DNA of 21,656 bases, taken from assembly GCA_023415915.1 (NCBI GenBank), contig JAEZIZ010000110.1, positions 1-21,656 of the forward strand, given 5' to 3'. A model generated the notes under the pieces. The model saw nothing but the letters and a program-made list of their open reading frames with translations, was not told the origin of the DNA and did no database searches. This DNA is from Bacillota bacterium (GTDB lineage Bacteria; Bacillota; Clostridia; Christensenellales; SZUA-584). A program made the translations under genes and the position numbers. This document shows, one piece after another, positions 1 through 7,346 of the stretch (position 1 is its first letter; every line of letters begins with the position of its first letter).

Positions 1-76
1 GATGGAGAGATGGATTACCCCCATTATCCTCATATTTGAATCGAGCTTTATATCTACTTCTTTCGGTTTTTCAAAT

Positions 77-113
77 GAAAAACCCCGTTTTTCGTTTATT
101 GAAAACAGGGTTT
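77..113 (-). terminator. Probable terminator of the nadD-yqeK-rsfS operon
   Basis: The arms AACCCCGTTTT (81-91) and AAAACAGGGTT pair over 11 positions with one mismatch, around a loop of about 10 nt. Read on the minus strand, the second arm runs into TTTTTC, a plausible U tract about 105 nt past the rsfS stop. On the plus strand the U tract is poorer (TTTATC). An alternative hairpin, GGTTTTTC-AAAT-GAAAAACC (65-84), overlaps it and cannot form at the same time. Confidence 0.5.
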
Positions 114-125
114 ATCGACAGTCTG

Positions 126-152
126 AGAGCGCGCCGCTTGCGCGCTCTTTTA
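126..152 (+). terminator. Rho-independent terminator of a gene upstream of the window
   Basis: AGAGCGCGC (126-134) and GCGCGCTCT (140-148) form a perfect 9-bp GC-rich stem with a 5-nt loop, followed by TTTTATAT. The U tract is only on the plus side, so this should end a plus-strand transcript entering from outside the window. No convincing coding tail is visible. One frame stays open from base 1 to a TGA at 37-39, which could be the end of such a gene, but 12 residues are too few to judge. Confidence 0.6.
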
Positions 153-159
153 TATCGGG

Positions 160-190
160 GCCCCAAAAAAGGCGTGAGGCTTTTTGGGGC
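160..190. repeat. Hairpin GCCCCAAAAA / TTTTTGGGGC
   Basis: This is a perfect 10-bp inverted repeat with an 11-nt loop, 28 nt beyond the rsfS stop. It is preceded by CGGGG, so the block reads CGGGGCCCC followed by an A run. A close relative lies at 17646-17672 in the mutS leader. It may help terminate or stabilise the rsfS transcript, but no U tract follows on either strand. Confidence 0.5.
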
Positions 191-218
191 ATAAATATAC
201 TGAGCAAAATCTATAAGC

Positions 219-629
219 TTATGGGTGCAAACTTACTGCAGTCTGCTTTTTATTCGATGCGGCTGCTTCATCCGCCACCATCTCTTCGGTTATATCAAGC
301 GAATTGGTTCCGTCCGTCCAAAGGCGTTCGAGGCCGTAAAACTCCCTTTCGTTCTTGTGGAAAATATGTATCAATATATCCCCATAATCTATGACGATCC
401 ATCTGCCTTCGCGGTAGCCTTCGAGGCGCAGCTGCGTAGCGCCCGCTTCAAACATGTATTTCTGCGCTTCGTCGCACAGAGATTTTACATGCACGTCTGA
501 CCGGCCGCTTGCGATAACGAAATAATCGGCTATTATAGTTAAGTCAGACACATTGATTACCTTTACGTCTTCCGCTTTCTTCATAAACAGCTGTTTTGCT
601 ATATTAACCACTTTATCACTATACTTCAA
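219..629 (-). CDS. rsfS: Ribosomal silencing factor RsfS (Iojap/YbeB family)
   Basis: RsfS binds ribosomal protein uL14 on the 50S subunit and blocks subunit joining when nutrients are scarce. The 136-residue product has the conserved family core: DYFVIASGRSDVHVKSLCDE, then EGYREGRWIVIDYGDILIHIF, then EREFYGLERLW. The start is a choice. The frame is open to an ATG at 674, but that would overlap yqeK by 44 nt. A TTG at 629 lies 1 nt past the yqeK stop and is preceded by GGAGGAG about 10 nt upstream, and it leaves a normal N-terminus (KYSDKVVNIAKQLF). I therefore prefer TTG. It is the third gene of the nadD-yqeK-rsfS operon, an order common in Firmicutes. The C-terminal 20 residues past the core are a low-complexity tail. 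Confidence 0.93.
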   Translation of the reverse strand: MKYSDKVVNIAKQLFMKKAEDVKVINVSDLTIIADYFVIASGRSDVHVKSLCDEAQKYMFEAGATQLRLEGYREGRWIVIDYGDILIHIFHKNEREFYGLERLWTDGTNSLDITEEMVADEAAASNKKQTAVSLHP

Positions 630-630
630 A

Positions 631-1209
631 CTACTTTTTCTCCTCCGCCATCTTGATAAATTCATATGCCTCAATGCTGTTTGGATGCAGCGTCAAGCCT
701 TTTGCTTTTACAAACCGCATTACGTGCCCGAGCCCTTTAAGCATTGCTTCGTCCAAATCCTTATACGCCAGCGCTCGGAGCGCGTCCGTCTCGGGAAAAT
801 TCCTCCCAGGTTCTATTATATCCGCAAGATATATTATCTTTTCCAAAAGCGTCATGTTTTTATGGCCGGTGGTATGCCATTTTATCGCCGACAGTATATC
901 TTCGTCGTTTATGCCGAGTTCCCTCCTTACAATAGCCGCTCCTACTTTACCGTGTAAAAGTTCCGGGTTGTTTACCTCGTGTTCGTCCACTTTAATTCCG
1001 TTTTCAGAGGCTATCGCCTTTAAAGAATCCGCGGACAGGCCTTTGGCGACGTCGTGCAGCAGTCCTGCTATATAAGCCTTGTTTTTATCCGCGCCGTATT
1101 TCTTTGCCAACTCGGCGGCTTCTTTTGCGGTACCCAGAGAGTGCAGATAACGCTTTTCATTTATCCTATTCTTAACGAATAATGTCATGCTGTCAATGTT
1201 TTGTTTCAT
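631..1209 (-). CDS. yqeK: YqeK-type HD-domain symmetrical Ap4A hydrolase
   Basis: Family members hydrolyse diadenosine tetraphosphate symmetrically to two ADP. The 192-residue product is full length for the family and shows the HD-domain metal ligands in order: H23, the HD pair in LLHDVAKG (H52-D53), H86 (LLHGKVGA), H112 (WHTTGH) and D130 (YLADIIEPGR). The ATG at 1209 is preceded by AAGAGGA at a short distance. It lies 27 nt after nadD and 1 nt before the rsfS start, so rsfS translation is probably coupled to it. The yqeK stop follows directly on the Shine-Dalgarno used by rsfS. Confidence 0.93.
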   Translation of the reverse strand: MKQNIDSMTLFVKNRINEKRYLHSLGTAKEAAELAKKYGADKNKAYIAGLLHDVAKGLSADSLKAIASENGIKVDEHEVNNPELLHGKVGAAIVRRELGINDEDILSAIKWHTTGHKNMTLLEKIIYLADIIEPGRNFPETDALRALAYKDLDEAMLKGLGHVMRFVKAKGLTLHPNSIEAYEFIKMAEEKK

Positions 1210-1236
1210 CAGTTCCTCTTGTCATAATATTAATCG

Positions 1237-1908
1237 TCATTCATTTTGATCTTTATTAGCGTATACGCGGTTCATTTCTATATATCTTGCCACGCTGTCC
1301 GGAACAAGGCCATTTAGTCTGCGCGTTGCGGCCATTTCTCTTATGAACGACGAAGAGATATCTGGGCCTTTCTCTTGCGCGACAAAGAACTTATACCCGT
1401 ATGTTTCGTTAAGAGCGTCGGCGTACGCCCTTACGCGCTTATCGTCCTGGCCGGGGCGAAGCACGCAGATAAAATTCGCAAGGCAGAAAACACGCTCGTA
1501 GTTTTTCCATGTTTTAAGCTCAAAAATAGTATCTGCGCCGATAATATAGTAATATTCGGCGTTTTTGCTTTCACGCGCGAATATCTCCAGCGTATCGACA
1601 GTATAAGTATACCCCTCGCGGAAGATTTCCAAGGTGCTTACCGAAAAACGCGGCTCGCCTTGTATCGCTAGCTTTACCATCTCAAGCCTGTGCTCAGGCG
1701 GGGCTATATATTCATCTTTTTTATGAGGAGGTGTCCCTAACGGAAGGAATACGACTTCTCCCAGCAAAAACTCGTATAAAGCGATATTGGCTATCGCAAG
1801 GTGACCGTTATGCACAGGGTTGAACGTGCCGCCGAGTATGCCTATTCTATTCTGTTTAAACAAAGCGCTCTCCGTTTCCAATCCGGAGAACTCGGAAAAA
1901 TACTGCAT
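1237..1908 (-). CDS. nadD: Nicotinate-nucleotide adenylyltransferase
   Basis: NadD adenylates nicotinate mononucleotide to deamido-NAD in NAD biosynthesis. The nucleotidyltransferase signature GGTFNPVHNGH is at residues 26-36 and the second conserved motif ISSSFIR is near the C-terminus. LPLGTPPHKK is the usual substrate-loop segment. The product is 223 residues, about 15-20 longer at the N-terminus than many homologues. The ATG at 1908 has AAAGGGG upstream and fits the promoter at 1932-1960. A TTG at codon 16, preceded by CGGAGAG about 6 nt upstream, would give the more usual MFKQNRIGILGG start. It is the first gene of the operon. Confidence 0.94.
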   Translation of the reverse strand: MQYFSEFSGLETESALFKQNRIGILGGTFNPVHNGHLAIANIALYEFLLGEVVFLPLGTPPHKKDEYIAPPEHRLEMVKLAIQGEPRFSVSTLEIFREGYTYTVDTLEIFARESKNAEYYYIIGADTIFELKTWKNYERVFCLANFICVLRPGQDDKRVRAYADALNETYGYKFFVAQEKGPDISSSFIREMAATRRLNGLVPDSVARYIEMNRVYANKDQNE

Positions 1909-1931
1909 AGAGCCCCTTTCATGTTTTTATT

Positions 1932-1960
1932 ATTATACACTGCCTGCAAATTTATGACAA
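1932..1960 (-). promoter_or_regulatory. SigA-type promoter of the nadD operon
   Basis: On the minus strand TTGTCA (1955-1960) and a perfect TATAAT (1932-1937) are separated by exactly 17 bp. The predicted transcription start is near 1925, leaving a leader of about 17 nt before the nadD ATG at 1908. No comparably good promoter was found on the plus strand for the gene starting at 2017. Confidence 0.8.
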
Positions 1961-2016
1961 GTTGTGCAAGTATACAAAATAATATTATGGCAACAATATT
2001 TACGAGGGGTGACAGT

Positions 2017-2889
2017 ATGAACACAAGGCTATTAAAATACTATAAAAAGAAAATGCGCGGCGGAAGAACGCTTGTCGCAAGAACTGTCGACTTTATATTT
2101 TTAAGAGCGTTCCTGTTTTTTATCATATTCGTGATAGTATTGTACCTAAGCCTTTCCACTACCGTGGCATTGCTAATTTCCTTTTTTCTCACCGCGGCGG
2201 CCAGTTTGGCGGGCTTTGCATACAACAAACAAAAAGTCGAGAAGTATATAGCGAACGACTTATTAAGGATCAAGCAAAAATGCCTGCTTGAAAAGCTGAC
2301 GTTTTTGGGGCCGGGCGAATACACGGCTTACATAAACAGAATGTTCGATGGGAAAATCACAAACATAAAGCAGACTGAAGACGGCTTTTACGGGTCGTAT
2401 GAGGGAGAGGCGCTTTTTGCGCTGCACAACCATCCGGGCAAGGAATGTTCAGTAGGCGACGTGTTAAAAGTATACCGGCTGTTTGAAAATGAAGATAAGT
2501 TTATACTGCTTTCTCTCGCCGAATTCGGCAGCGAAGCGAAAACTATGCTTTCCGCCGCACCCAAAAGCGTTGAGATAATAGGGGGGAAGCGCCTTTTGGA
2601 GATAGCGGATGAAAAGAGCATGCTTCCCGACGAAGCCGAAGCGGAGGAAAACGCCCAAAAAGAGATGAACGCAACGATTGTAACGCTGGAAAAAGTCAAG
2701 GAATCTGCGTTCAGTTCGGCAAAAGTTAAAGGCTATATAATATGCGGCGCGGTGGTAGCCGCCTGGCCGCTGGTGACGGGCTTTCGGATATATTACCCGA
2801 TAATTGCGATAGCCTGTTTCGCGATGGCGGTAATCACATACAAAAAATCAAAACAGCATGATGAAAGTTCGGACGCGGGCGCAGGCTGA
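2017..2889 (+). CDS. Membrane protein with a degenerate Mrr-like domain
   Basis: This 290-residue protein is not a family I can name with certainty. Two adjacent hydrophobic helices lie at about 25-47 and 48-69, and two more at about 238-255 and 258-275, with a soluble domain of roughly 80-235 between them. The segment LLSLAEFGSEAKTMLS to VEIIGGKRLLEI (about 164-196) resembles the closing helix-strand of Mrr-type PD-(D/E)xK nucleases. Where active Mrr enzymes have the Q-x-K strand, this protein has ALFALHNHPGK, so catalysis looks lost. That assignment is inference. A Glu/Ala-rich segment (204-218) precedes helix 3. The ATG at 2017 has GAGGGGTGA upstream. The frame stays open to 1801, but that stretch overlaps nadD and its promoter, so the extension is rejected. 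It stands alone between the divergent nadD operon and rny. Confidence 0.85.
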   Translation: MNTRLLKYYKKKMRGGRTLVARTVDFIFLRAFLFFIIFVIVLYLSLSTTVALLISFFLTAAASLAGFAYNKQKVEKYIANDLLRIKQKCLLEKLTFLGPGEYTAYINRMFDGKITNIKQTEDGFYGSYEGEALFALHNHPGKECSVGDVLKVYRLFENEDKFILLSLAEFGSEAKTMLSAAPKSVEIIGGKRLLEIADEKSMLPDEAEAEENAQKEMNATIVTLEKVKESAFSSAKVKGYIICGAVVAAWPLVTGFRIYYPIIAIACFAMAVITYKKSKQHDESSDAGAG

Positions 2890-2890
2890 C

Positions 2891-2919
2891 TTGACAAAAC
2901 TCACCGTTGATAATAAAAT
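2891..2919 (+). promoter_or_regulatory. SigA-type promoter of rny
   Basis: A perfect TTGACA (2891-2896) and TAAAAT (2914-2919) are spaced by 17 bp, one base after the stop of the preceding gene. The predicted start near 2926 gives a leader of about 185 nt before the rny GTG. A weaker pair, TTGAAA (3028-3033) with an A/T-rich -10 near 3052, could be a second start. Confidence 0.8.
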
Positions 2920-3110
2920 TAAAAGGGTTTCTATTATGAGGATTTATTATTATTTTCATTTTATAGATTTTTCATAATTAGCAATCTCTATGCCGCATTC
3001 AGGGAATCTTTTTTATTATGAAGGTTTTTGAAAGCGGCGGCTATGCGCAGATATATCGTATTAAGCGGGATATTTGCATGAAAACTTAATAAGGAGGTGC
3101 ATCAATTTAA
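2920..3110 (+). other. Long untranslated leader of rny
   Basis: No gene is convincing here. Two mini-frames begin at ATGs near 2936 (13 codons) and 3018 (23 codons), but neither has a Shine-Dalgarno. They start within an imperfect direct repeat (TATTATGAGGATTT and TATTATGAAGGTTT, 83 nt apart). The region is A/T-rich up to about 3030. No strong terminator-like hairpin or known riboswitch core was recognised. Confidence 0.5.
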
Positions 3111-4649
3111 GTGGACATCTTGCTGATAGTACTGCCTCTTGCCGCGATAGTTATCGGAACGTTTATCGGTTATATATACAGAAGAAACGTTGCTGAAGCA
3201 AAGGTTGGCAGAGCTGAAGATTCCGTTAAAAAGCTTTTGTCGGAAGCTCAGAAGAAGGCTGAAGCGGTAAAGAAGGAAACAGTTCTTGAAGCCAAAGAAG
3301 AAATCCACGTTTTGAGAAGCGAATTTGAAAAAGAGTCCAAGGAACGGCGTAACGAGATACAAAGGATCGAGAGAAGGCTCGTCCAGCGTGAAGAAATGCT
3401 GGACAAAAAAATTGCAAGCGTAGAAGCGAAGGAAGAGCAGGTCAATAAGCGGCTTAAAGAGGTAACGAAAAGCAAAGAAGATATTGATCAAATAATCAAG
3501 CAGCAGATAGAACAGCTTGAGAAAATTTCCGGCATGACCTCAGACGAGGCAAAAGAGATTTTGCTTGAGAAGGTCGAGCAGGAAACAAGGCGCGAAATGG
3601 CCGTTTACGTGAGGGAAATCGAGGCGAAGGCAAAAGAAGAAGCCGACAGGAAATCGCGTGAGATAATATCCAACGCTATACAAAAGTACGCGGCAGACCA
3701 TGTCGCAGAAAACACGGTATCGGTTGTGTCGCTGCCCAGCGACGAAATGAAGGGCAGGATAATCGGAAGAGAAGGTCGCAACATACGCGCTCTGGAGACG
3801 GCTACGGGAATAGATCTTATTATAGACGATACTCCGGAAGCGGTTATACTATCCGGGTTCGATCCTATACGCAGGGAAATAGCAAGGATCGCTCTTGAAA
3901 AACTGATTATCGACGGCAGAATTCACCCGGCCCGCATTGAGGAGATGGTGAAGAAGGCCAAAAAAGAAGTTGAAAAAGAGATACATGACGCCGGCGAGCA
4001 GGCCGCTTTTGAGACTGGAATACATAACCTTCATCCGGAAATCATAAAATTGCTCGGCAGGTTGAAATACCGTACCAGCTACGGCCAGAATGTGCTTAAA
4101 CATTCGCTGGAAGTGGCGCATCTCGCGGCGGTGATGGCAGCCGAGCTCGGCGCGAACGTAAAGCTCGCAAAGCGCGGCGGCTTGCTGCACGATATAGGAA
4201 AGGCTGTCGACCACGAGGTTGAAGGGCCGCATATACAGATAGGCGCCGATCTCGCGAGAAAATACAGGGAAAACAACGACGTCGTGCACTGCATACAGGC
4301 GCATCACGGCGATATTGAACCTCAGACAGTTGAAGCTGTGCTTGTTCAGTCGGCTGACGCAATTTCAGCCGCAAGGCCGGGTGCAAGAAGGGAAACTCTC
4401 GAAAATTACATTAAACGCTTGGAAGCTTTGGAAGAGATCGCAAATTCATTCTCGGGTGTTGAAAAGTGCTACGCCATACAGGCGGGCAGAGAAGTACGAA
4501 TACTCGTCAAGCCCGAGGACGTGGACGATGCAGGAATGCATCTTATGGCAAAGGACATAGTAAAGAAGATCGAAAAGGATCTGGATTACCCCGGACAGAT
4601 AAAGGTAAACGTTATCCGGGAAACAAGATCGGTAGATTATGCAAAGTAA
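3111..4649 (+). CDS. rny: Ribonuclease Y
   Basis: RNase Y is the membrane-tethered endoribonuclease that initiates mRNA decay in many Firmicutes. The 512-residue product has the full architecture: an N-terminal membrane helix (about 3-22), a long charged coiled coil (about 28-200), a KH RNA-binding domain with GRIIGREGRN (215-224), and an HD domain with H331 and the pair H360-D361 (LLHDIGKAVDH). The GTG start follows an in-frame TAA directly, so it is the most upstream start possible, and it gives the expected short MDILLIVLP N-terminus. AAGGAGG sits about 13 nt upstream, which is longer than usual. The gene has its own promoter and terminator, so it is probably monocistronic. Confidence 0.97.
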   Translation: MDILLIVLPLAAIVIGTFIGYIYRRNVAEAKVGRAEDSVKKLLSEAQKKAEAVKKETVLEAKEEIHVLRSEFEKESKERRNEIQRIERRLVQREEMLDKKIASVEAKEEQVNKRLKEVTKSKEDIDQIIKQQIEQLEKISGMTSDEAKEILLEKVEQETRREMAVYVREIEAKAKEEADRKSREIISNAIQKYAADHVAENTVSVVSLPSDEMKGRIIGREGRNIRALETATGIDLIIDDTPEAVILSGFDPIRREIARIALEKLIIDGRIHPARIEEMVKKAKKEVEKEIHDAGEQAAFETGIHNLHPEIIKLLGRLKYRTSYGQNVLKHSLEVAHLAAVMAAELGANVKLAKRGGLLHDIGKAVDHEVEGPHIQIGADLARKYRENNDVVHCIQAHHGDIEPQTVEAVLVQSADAISAARPGARRETLENYIKRLEALEEIANSFSGVEKCYAIQAGREVRILVKPEDVDDAGMHLMAKDIVKKIEKDLDYPGQIKVNVIRETRSVDYAK

Positions 4650-4650
4650 T

Positions 4651-4685
4651 TAAAGAGGAGCCAAGATTGGCTCTTCTTTTAATTT
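4651..4685 (+). terminator. Rho-independent terminator of rny
   Basis: AAAGAGGAGCCAA and TTGGCTCTTCTTT form a stem of about 13 bp (one G-U pair) around a 2-nt GA gap, realistically a 4-6-nt loop. CTTTTAATTTT follows, 2 nt after the rny stop codon. Confidence 0.85.
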
Positions 4686-4732
4686 TGCTTTGCACATATA
4701 ATCTTTAAGCAAAACAATGTAAAGGGGATATT

Positions 4733-5638
4733 ATGGTTCGGATTGCGGACGCTCATTCCGACTTCGCGGGATTCAACGTAACGCCTGATCAATACGGCAG
4801 CGAGTACGACCATGCGGACCTTGACCGTATGGAGAAGGGCGGAGTGGAGCTTCAGATATTCGCAGCGTGCGTGCAGCCGGGTTATCCGGACATGCTCGCA
4901 AACGGTTTAAAGCAGCTTTACTTTATGCACAGCTTTATAGACGCTTCTAAAGGCCGCGTGATACTTTGCACCCGCAAGGAGCACTTTTCAAAGCCCGGTA
5001 TAAAGGCCGTGCTTGCCGTAGAGAGCGGAGAAACGATAGACTGCAGAACGGATATGATAGAGCACGTATTCGGCCTTGGAGCGAGGATGATGAGCATTAC
5101 ATGGAACGCGGAAAACGATTTTGCGCATGGAGCTTTAAGCAAAGGCGGGCTAAAGCCAAAAGGCATTGAGGCGGTAAAAGAGCTTACTAAGCTGCGCATG
5201 GCTCTTGATTTATCGCATATAAACGAGCAGGGTTTCTGGGAAGCGGCCGAAATCTACAAATACCCGCCCTGCGCTTCGCATTCCTGCGTTTACGAGCTTC
5301 GTCCCAACCCGAGAAATCTGTTGAGGAGCCAGATAGAATACATCATAAGTTGCGGCGGGTTTATAGGCATAAACTTCTTCGCGGACTTTTTAAAAGGGAT
5401 AAAAGCCTCAATTAGTGATATAATGAGGCACATAGAGTACATACTGTCACTGGGCGGCCAGCATGCCGTAGGCTTCGGTTCGGATTTCTGCGGAGCGGCG
5501 CGCACGCCTAAAGGTCTTAACTCCGTCGCGGATTTTCAGAAGTTACCCGAGGAGATGGCCCGGCGCAACTACAGCGATACGCTTATATCTCAAATTTGCT
5601 ATGGCAATTTAGAGAAATATATATTAAAATTCCTGTAA
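4733..5638 (+). CDS. Membrane-dipeptidase-type metallopeptidase (M19)
   Basis: M19 enzymes are binuclear zinc dipeptidases that cleave dipeptides with broad specificity. The 301-residue product has the metal ligands in order: H8 and D10 (DAHSD), E97 (LAVESGE), H162 (DLSH) and H183 (ASHS), plus the catalytic Asp D251 in GFGSDFCG, where many relatives have GSDFDG. There is no signal peptide or membrane segment, so it is probably cytoplasmic. Its length is at the short end for the family. The ATG at 4733 has AAAGGGGA upstream. A TATAAT at 4697-4702 lies between the rny terminator and the gene but has no good -35, so the promoter is uncertain. It is followed by purB after 70 nt, probably co-transcribed. 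Confidence 0.9.
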   Translation: MVRIADAHSDFAGFNVTPDQYGSEYDHADLDRMEKGGVELQIFAACVQPGYPDMLANGLKQLYFMHSFIDASKGRVILCTRKEHFSKPGIKAVLAVESGETIDCRTDMIEHVFGLGARMMSITWNAENDFAHGALSKGGLKPKGIEAVKELTKLRMALDLSHINEQGFWEAAEIYKYPPCASHSCVYELRPNPRNLLRSQIEYIISCGGFIGINFFADFLKGIKASISDIMRHIEYILSLGGQHAVGFGSDFCGAARTPKGLNSVADFQKLPEEMARRNYSDTLISQICYGNLEKYILKFL

Positions 5639-5708
5639 AAGCTTTATACGGGACCTTTGAAGGGGTTAATACGGCCCGCAATGAGCTTTACGGGGTTAAG
5701 GTGATATT

Positions 5709-7139
5709 ATGAATGATATATATGAAAATCCGCTGATAACCAGGTACGCGTCCTCAAAGATGGCGCAAATCTTTTCGGACGAAAACAAGTTTAAAACATG
5801 GAGAAGGCTGTGGATAGTACTGGCGGAATGCGAAAAAGAGCTCGGCCTCAATATAACGGACGAGCAGATAGCCGAGCTTAAGCGCTATGAAAGCGATATA
5901 AACTTCGAAGTCGCAGCCGAGAGGGAAAAAGCCGTGCGTCACGACGTGATGGCTCATGTATACGCTTACGGCGAGCAGTGCCCGGCGGCAAAGCCTATTA
6001 TCCACCTTGGCGCGACGAGCTGTTACGTGGGCGACAACGCCGACCTTATAGCAATATACGATGCGCTCGGCATCATTGAAATAAAGCTTGCAGGCGTGAT
6101 AGACAAGCTTTCAAGCTTCGCACTCCGTTATAAGGACATGCCCTGCCTTGGCTTTACGCATTTTCAGCCTGCGCAGCTCACAACCGTAGGCAAGCGCGCG
6201 ACATTGTGGATACAAGACCTGCTGATGGACCTGAGCGAAATAAAGGACATTAAGAAAAACTTTAAATTAAGAGGCGCTAAAGGCACGACAGGCACAGGCG
6301 CGAGCTTCCTTTCGCTGTTTGACGGCGACGCAGAAAAAGTTAAAAAGCTCGACAAAATGGTATGCGAAAAGCTGGGATTTAAGGATTCGTTCGCAGTTAC
6401 GGGACAGACATACCCTAGAAAGTTCGATACTATAGTGCTCAATGCTCTCGCTTTAATAGCCCAGAGCGCTTATAAGTTCAGCAACGACCTGCGCCTGCTG
6501 CAAAGCCTTAAGGAGATAGAAGAGCCGTTTGAAAAGAGTCAGATAGGCTCGTCTGCAATGGCATACAAGCGCAACCCTATGCGCAGCGAACGTATAGGTG
6601 CACTTGCAAGGTTCCTGCTCTCAATGCCGATAAACGCCGCCGTAACGGCTTCCACGCAGTGGTTCGAGAGAACGCTCGACGATTCAGCGAACAGGCGGCT
6701 CGTGCTGCCGCAGAGCTTTCTTGCGGCGGACGCGATACTGAACCTTTACCTCAACGTTGCTTCGGGCCTTGTTGTCTATGAGAACGTTATAAGCAGCAGG
6801 ATAAAAGAGGAGCTTCCCTTTATGGCTACCGAGACTATACTAATGGAAGCCGTAAAGCGCGGGGGAGACAGGCAGGAGTTGCACGAGAGTATACGCAGGT
6901 ATTCTATGCAGGCGGCAGAGCGCGTAAAGATGCGCGGCGAACGCAACGATCTGCTCGATAATATAAAGTCGGACAGCGCTTTTATGATGTCTCCTTCCGA
7001 GATAGACGCGATAATGGACCCAGTGAAATTTACGGGCTGCGCTTCCGTCCAGACGGAGGACTTTATACACGACCATGTAACACCCGTGCTGCGGCAGTAC
7101 GAAGGACGCCTTGACATAAAGGACGACGTTCGCGTATAA
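5709..7139 (+). CDS. purB: Adenylosuccinate lyase
   Basis: PurB catalyses two fumarate-releasing steps of purine synthesis, SAICAR to AICAR and adenylosuccinate to AMP. The fumarase/aspartase superfamily signature GSSAMAYKRNP is at 280-290 and contains the mobile catalytic serine loop. H78 (RHDVMAH) and H151 (THFQPAQ) mark the other two conserved regions. At 476 residues it belongs to the longer PurB type; the Bacillus enzyme is about 430. The ATG has TTAAGGTGAT upstream. The 70-nt gap after the dipeptidase gene shows no clear promoter or terminator. A bidirectional hairpin at 7187-7207 follows. Confidence 0.97.
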   Translation: MNDIYENPLITRYASSKMAQIFSDENKFKTWRRLWIVLAECEKELGLNITDEQIAELKRYESDINFEVAAEREKAVRHDVMAHVYAYGEQCPAAKPIIHLGATSCYVGDNADLIAIYDALGIIEIKLAGVIDKLSSFALRYKDMPCLGFTHFQPAQLTTVGKRATLWIQDLLMDLSEIKDIKKNFKLRGAKGTTGTGASFLSLFDGDAEKVKKLDKMVCEKLGFKDSFAVTGQTYPRKFDTIVLNALALIAQSAYKFSNDLRLLQSLKEIEEPFEKSQIGSSAMAYKRNPMRSERIGALARFLLSMPINAAVTASTQWFERTLDDSANRRLVLPQSFLAADAILNLYLNVASGLVVYENVISSRIKEELPFMATETILMEAVKRGGDRQELHESIRRYSMQAAERVKMRGERNDLLDNIKSDSAFMMSPSEIDAIMDPVKFTGCASVQTEDFIHDHVTPVLRQYEGRLDIKDDVRV

Positions 7140-7165
7140 ACACCCCATCAAACCTAACGGTTTGC

Positions 7166-7176
7166 CGGGGACCCCG
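7166..7176. repeat. Short palindrome CGGGG-A-CCCCG
   Basis: This 5+5 bp palindrome lies between purB and the terminator at 7187. On its own it is too short to form a stable RNA stem because the loop would be 1 nt. It is listed because the same CGGGG-n-CCCC core opens the longer hairpin blocks at 155-190 and 17645-17672. Confidence 0.35.
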
Positions 7177-7186
7177 TATAAAAATA

Positions 7187-7207
7187 AAACGCCGCTTAGC
7201 GGCGTTT
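7187..7207. terminator. Bidirectional terminator between purB and tRNA-Trp
   Basis: AAACGCCGC and GCGGCGTTT form a perfect 9-bp stem with a TTA loop. On the minus strand the stem is followed by TATTTTTATA, a good U tract placed 6 nt after the tRNA-Trp 3' end. On the plus strand the tract is weaker (TTTAAATT) but may still end the purB transcript. Confidence 0.75.
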
Positions 7208-7213
7208 AAATTG

Positions 7214-7288
7214 TGGCAGGGGAGACGCGATTCGAACACGCAACCGTCGGTTTTGGAGACCGATGCTCTACCATTGAGCCACTCCCCT
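7214..7288 (-). tRNA. tRNA-Trp (anticodon CCA)
   Basis: The cloverleaf is complete: the 7-bp acceptor AGGGGAG/CTCCCCT, D arm with GGCTCAATGGTAGAGC, anticodon arm TCGGT-CTCCAAA-ACCGA, and T arm with GTTCGAAT. It has discriminator G and an encoded CCA. The anticodon CCA gives tryptophan. A36, A37 and A38 in the loop make it a likely substrate of the MiaA and MiaB enzymes encoded elsewhere in the window. It is a single tRNA gene transcribed against purB and proC, with its own promoter and terminator. Confidence 0.97.
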
Positions 7289-7303
7289 AAAGTGACAAAC
7301 GTA

Positions 7304-7332
7304 ATTATAATAAATTTAGTAACCCACGTCAA
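7304..7332 (-). promoter_or_regulatory. SigA-type promoter of tRNA-Trp
   Basis: On the minus strand TTGACG (7327-7332) and a perfect TATAAT (7304-7309) are 17 bp apart. The predicted start is near 7297, about 9 nt before the mature tRNA 5' end. The -10 is nearly self-complementary, so a TATAAT also reads on the plus strand (7306-7311), but without a -35 there. Confidence 0.8.
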
Positions 7333-7346
7333 TAGGAGGATACGAA

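Noticed and set aside
2..394. Open frame of 130 codons on the plus strand
   Set aside because: It runs through several palindromic terminators and into rsfS on the opposite strand. The translation has no recognisable domain, and the frame has no Shine-Dalgarno within the window.
1801..2016. N-terminal extension of the membrane protein gene at 2017
   Set aside because: It overlaps nadD and its promoter antisense. The ATG at 2017 has a good Shine-Dalgarno and leads directly into the first membrane helix.
2936..3089. Two mini-frames in the rny leader (13 and 23 codons)
   Set aside because: No ribosome-binding site precedes either one, and nothing in the peptides suggests a known leader peptide.
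4697..4702. TATAAT before the dipeptidase gene as a full promoter
   Set aside because: The sequence 17 bp upstream falls in the rny terminator U tract and does not resemble TTGACA. It was left as a note only.
7306..7311. Plus-strand TATAAT before proC
   Set aside because: No -35 lies 16-18 bp upstream. The hexamer is the mirror of the tRNA-Trp -10 on the minus strand.
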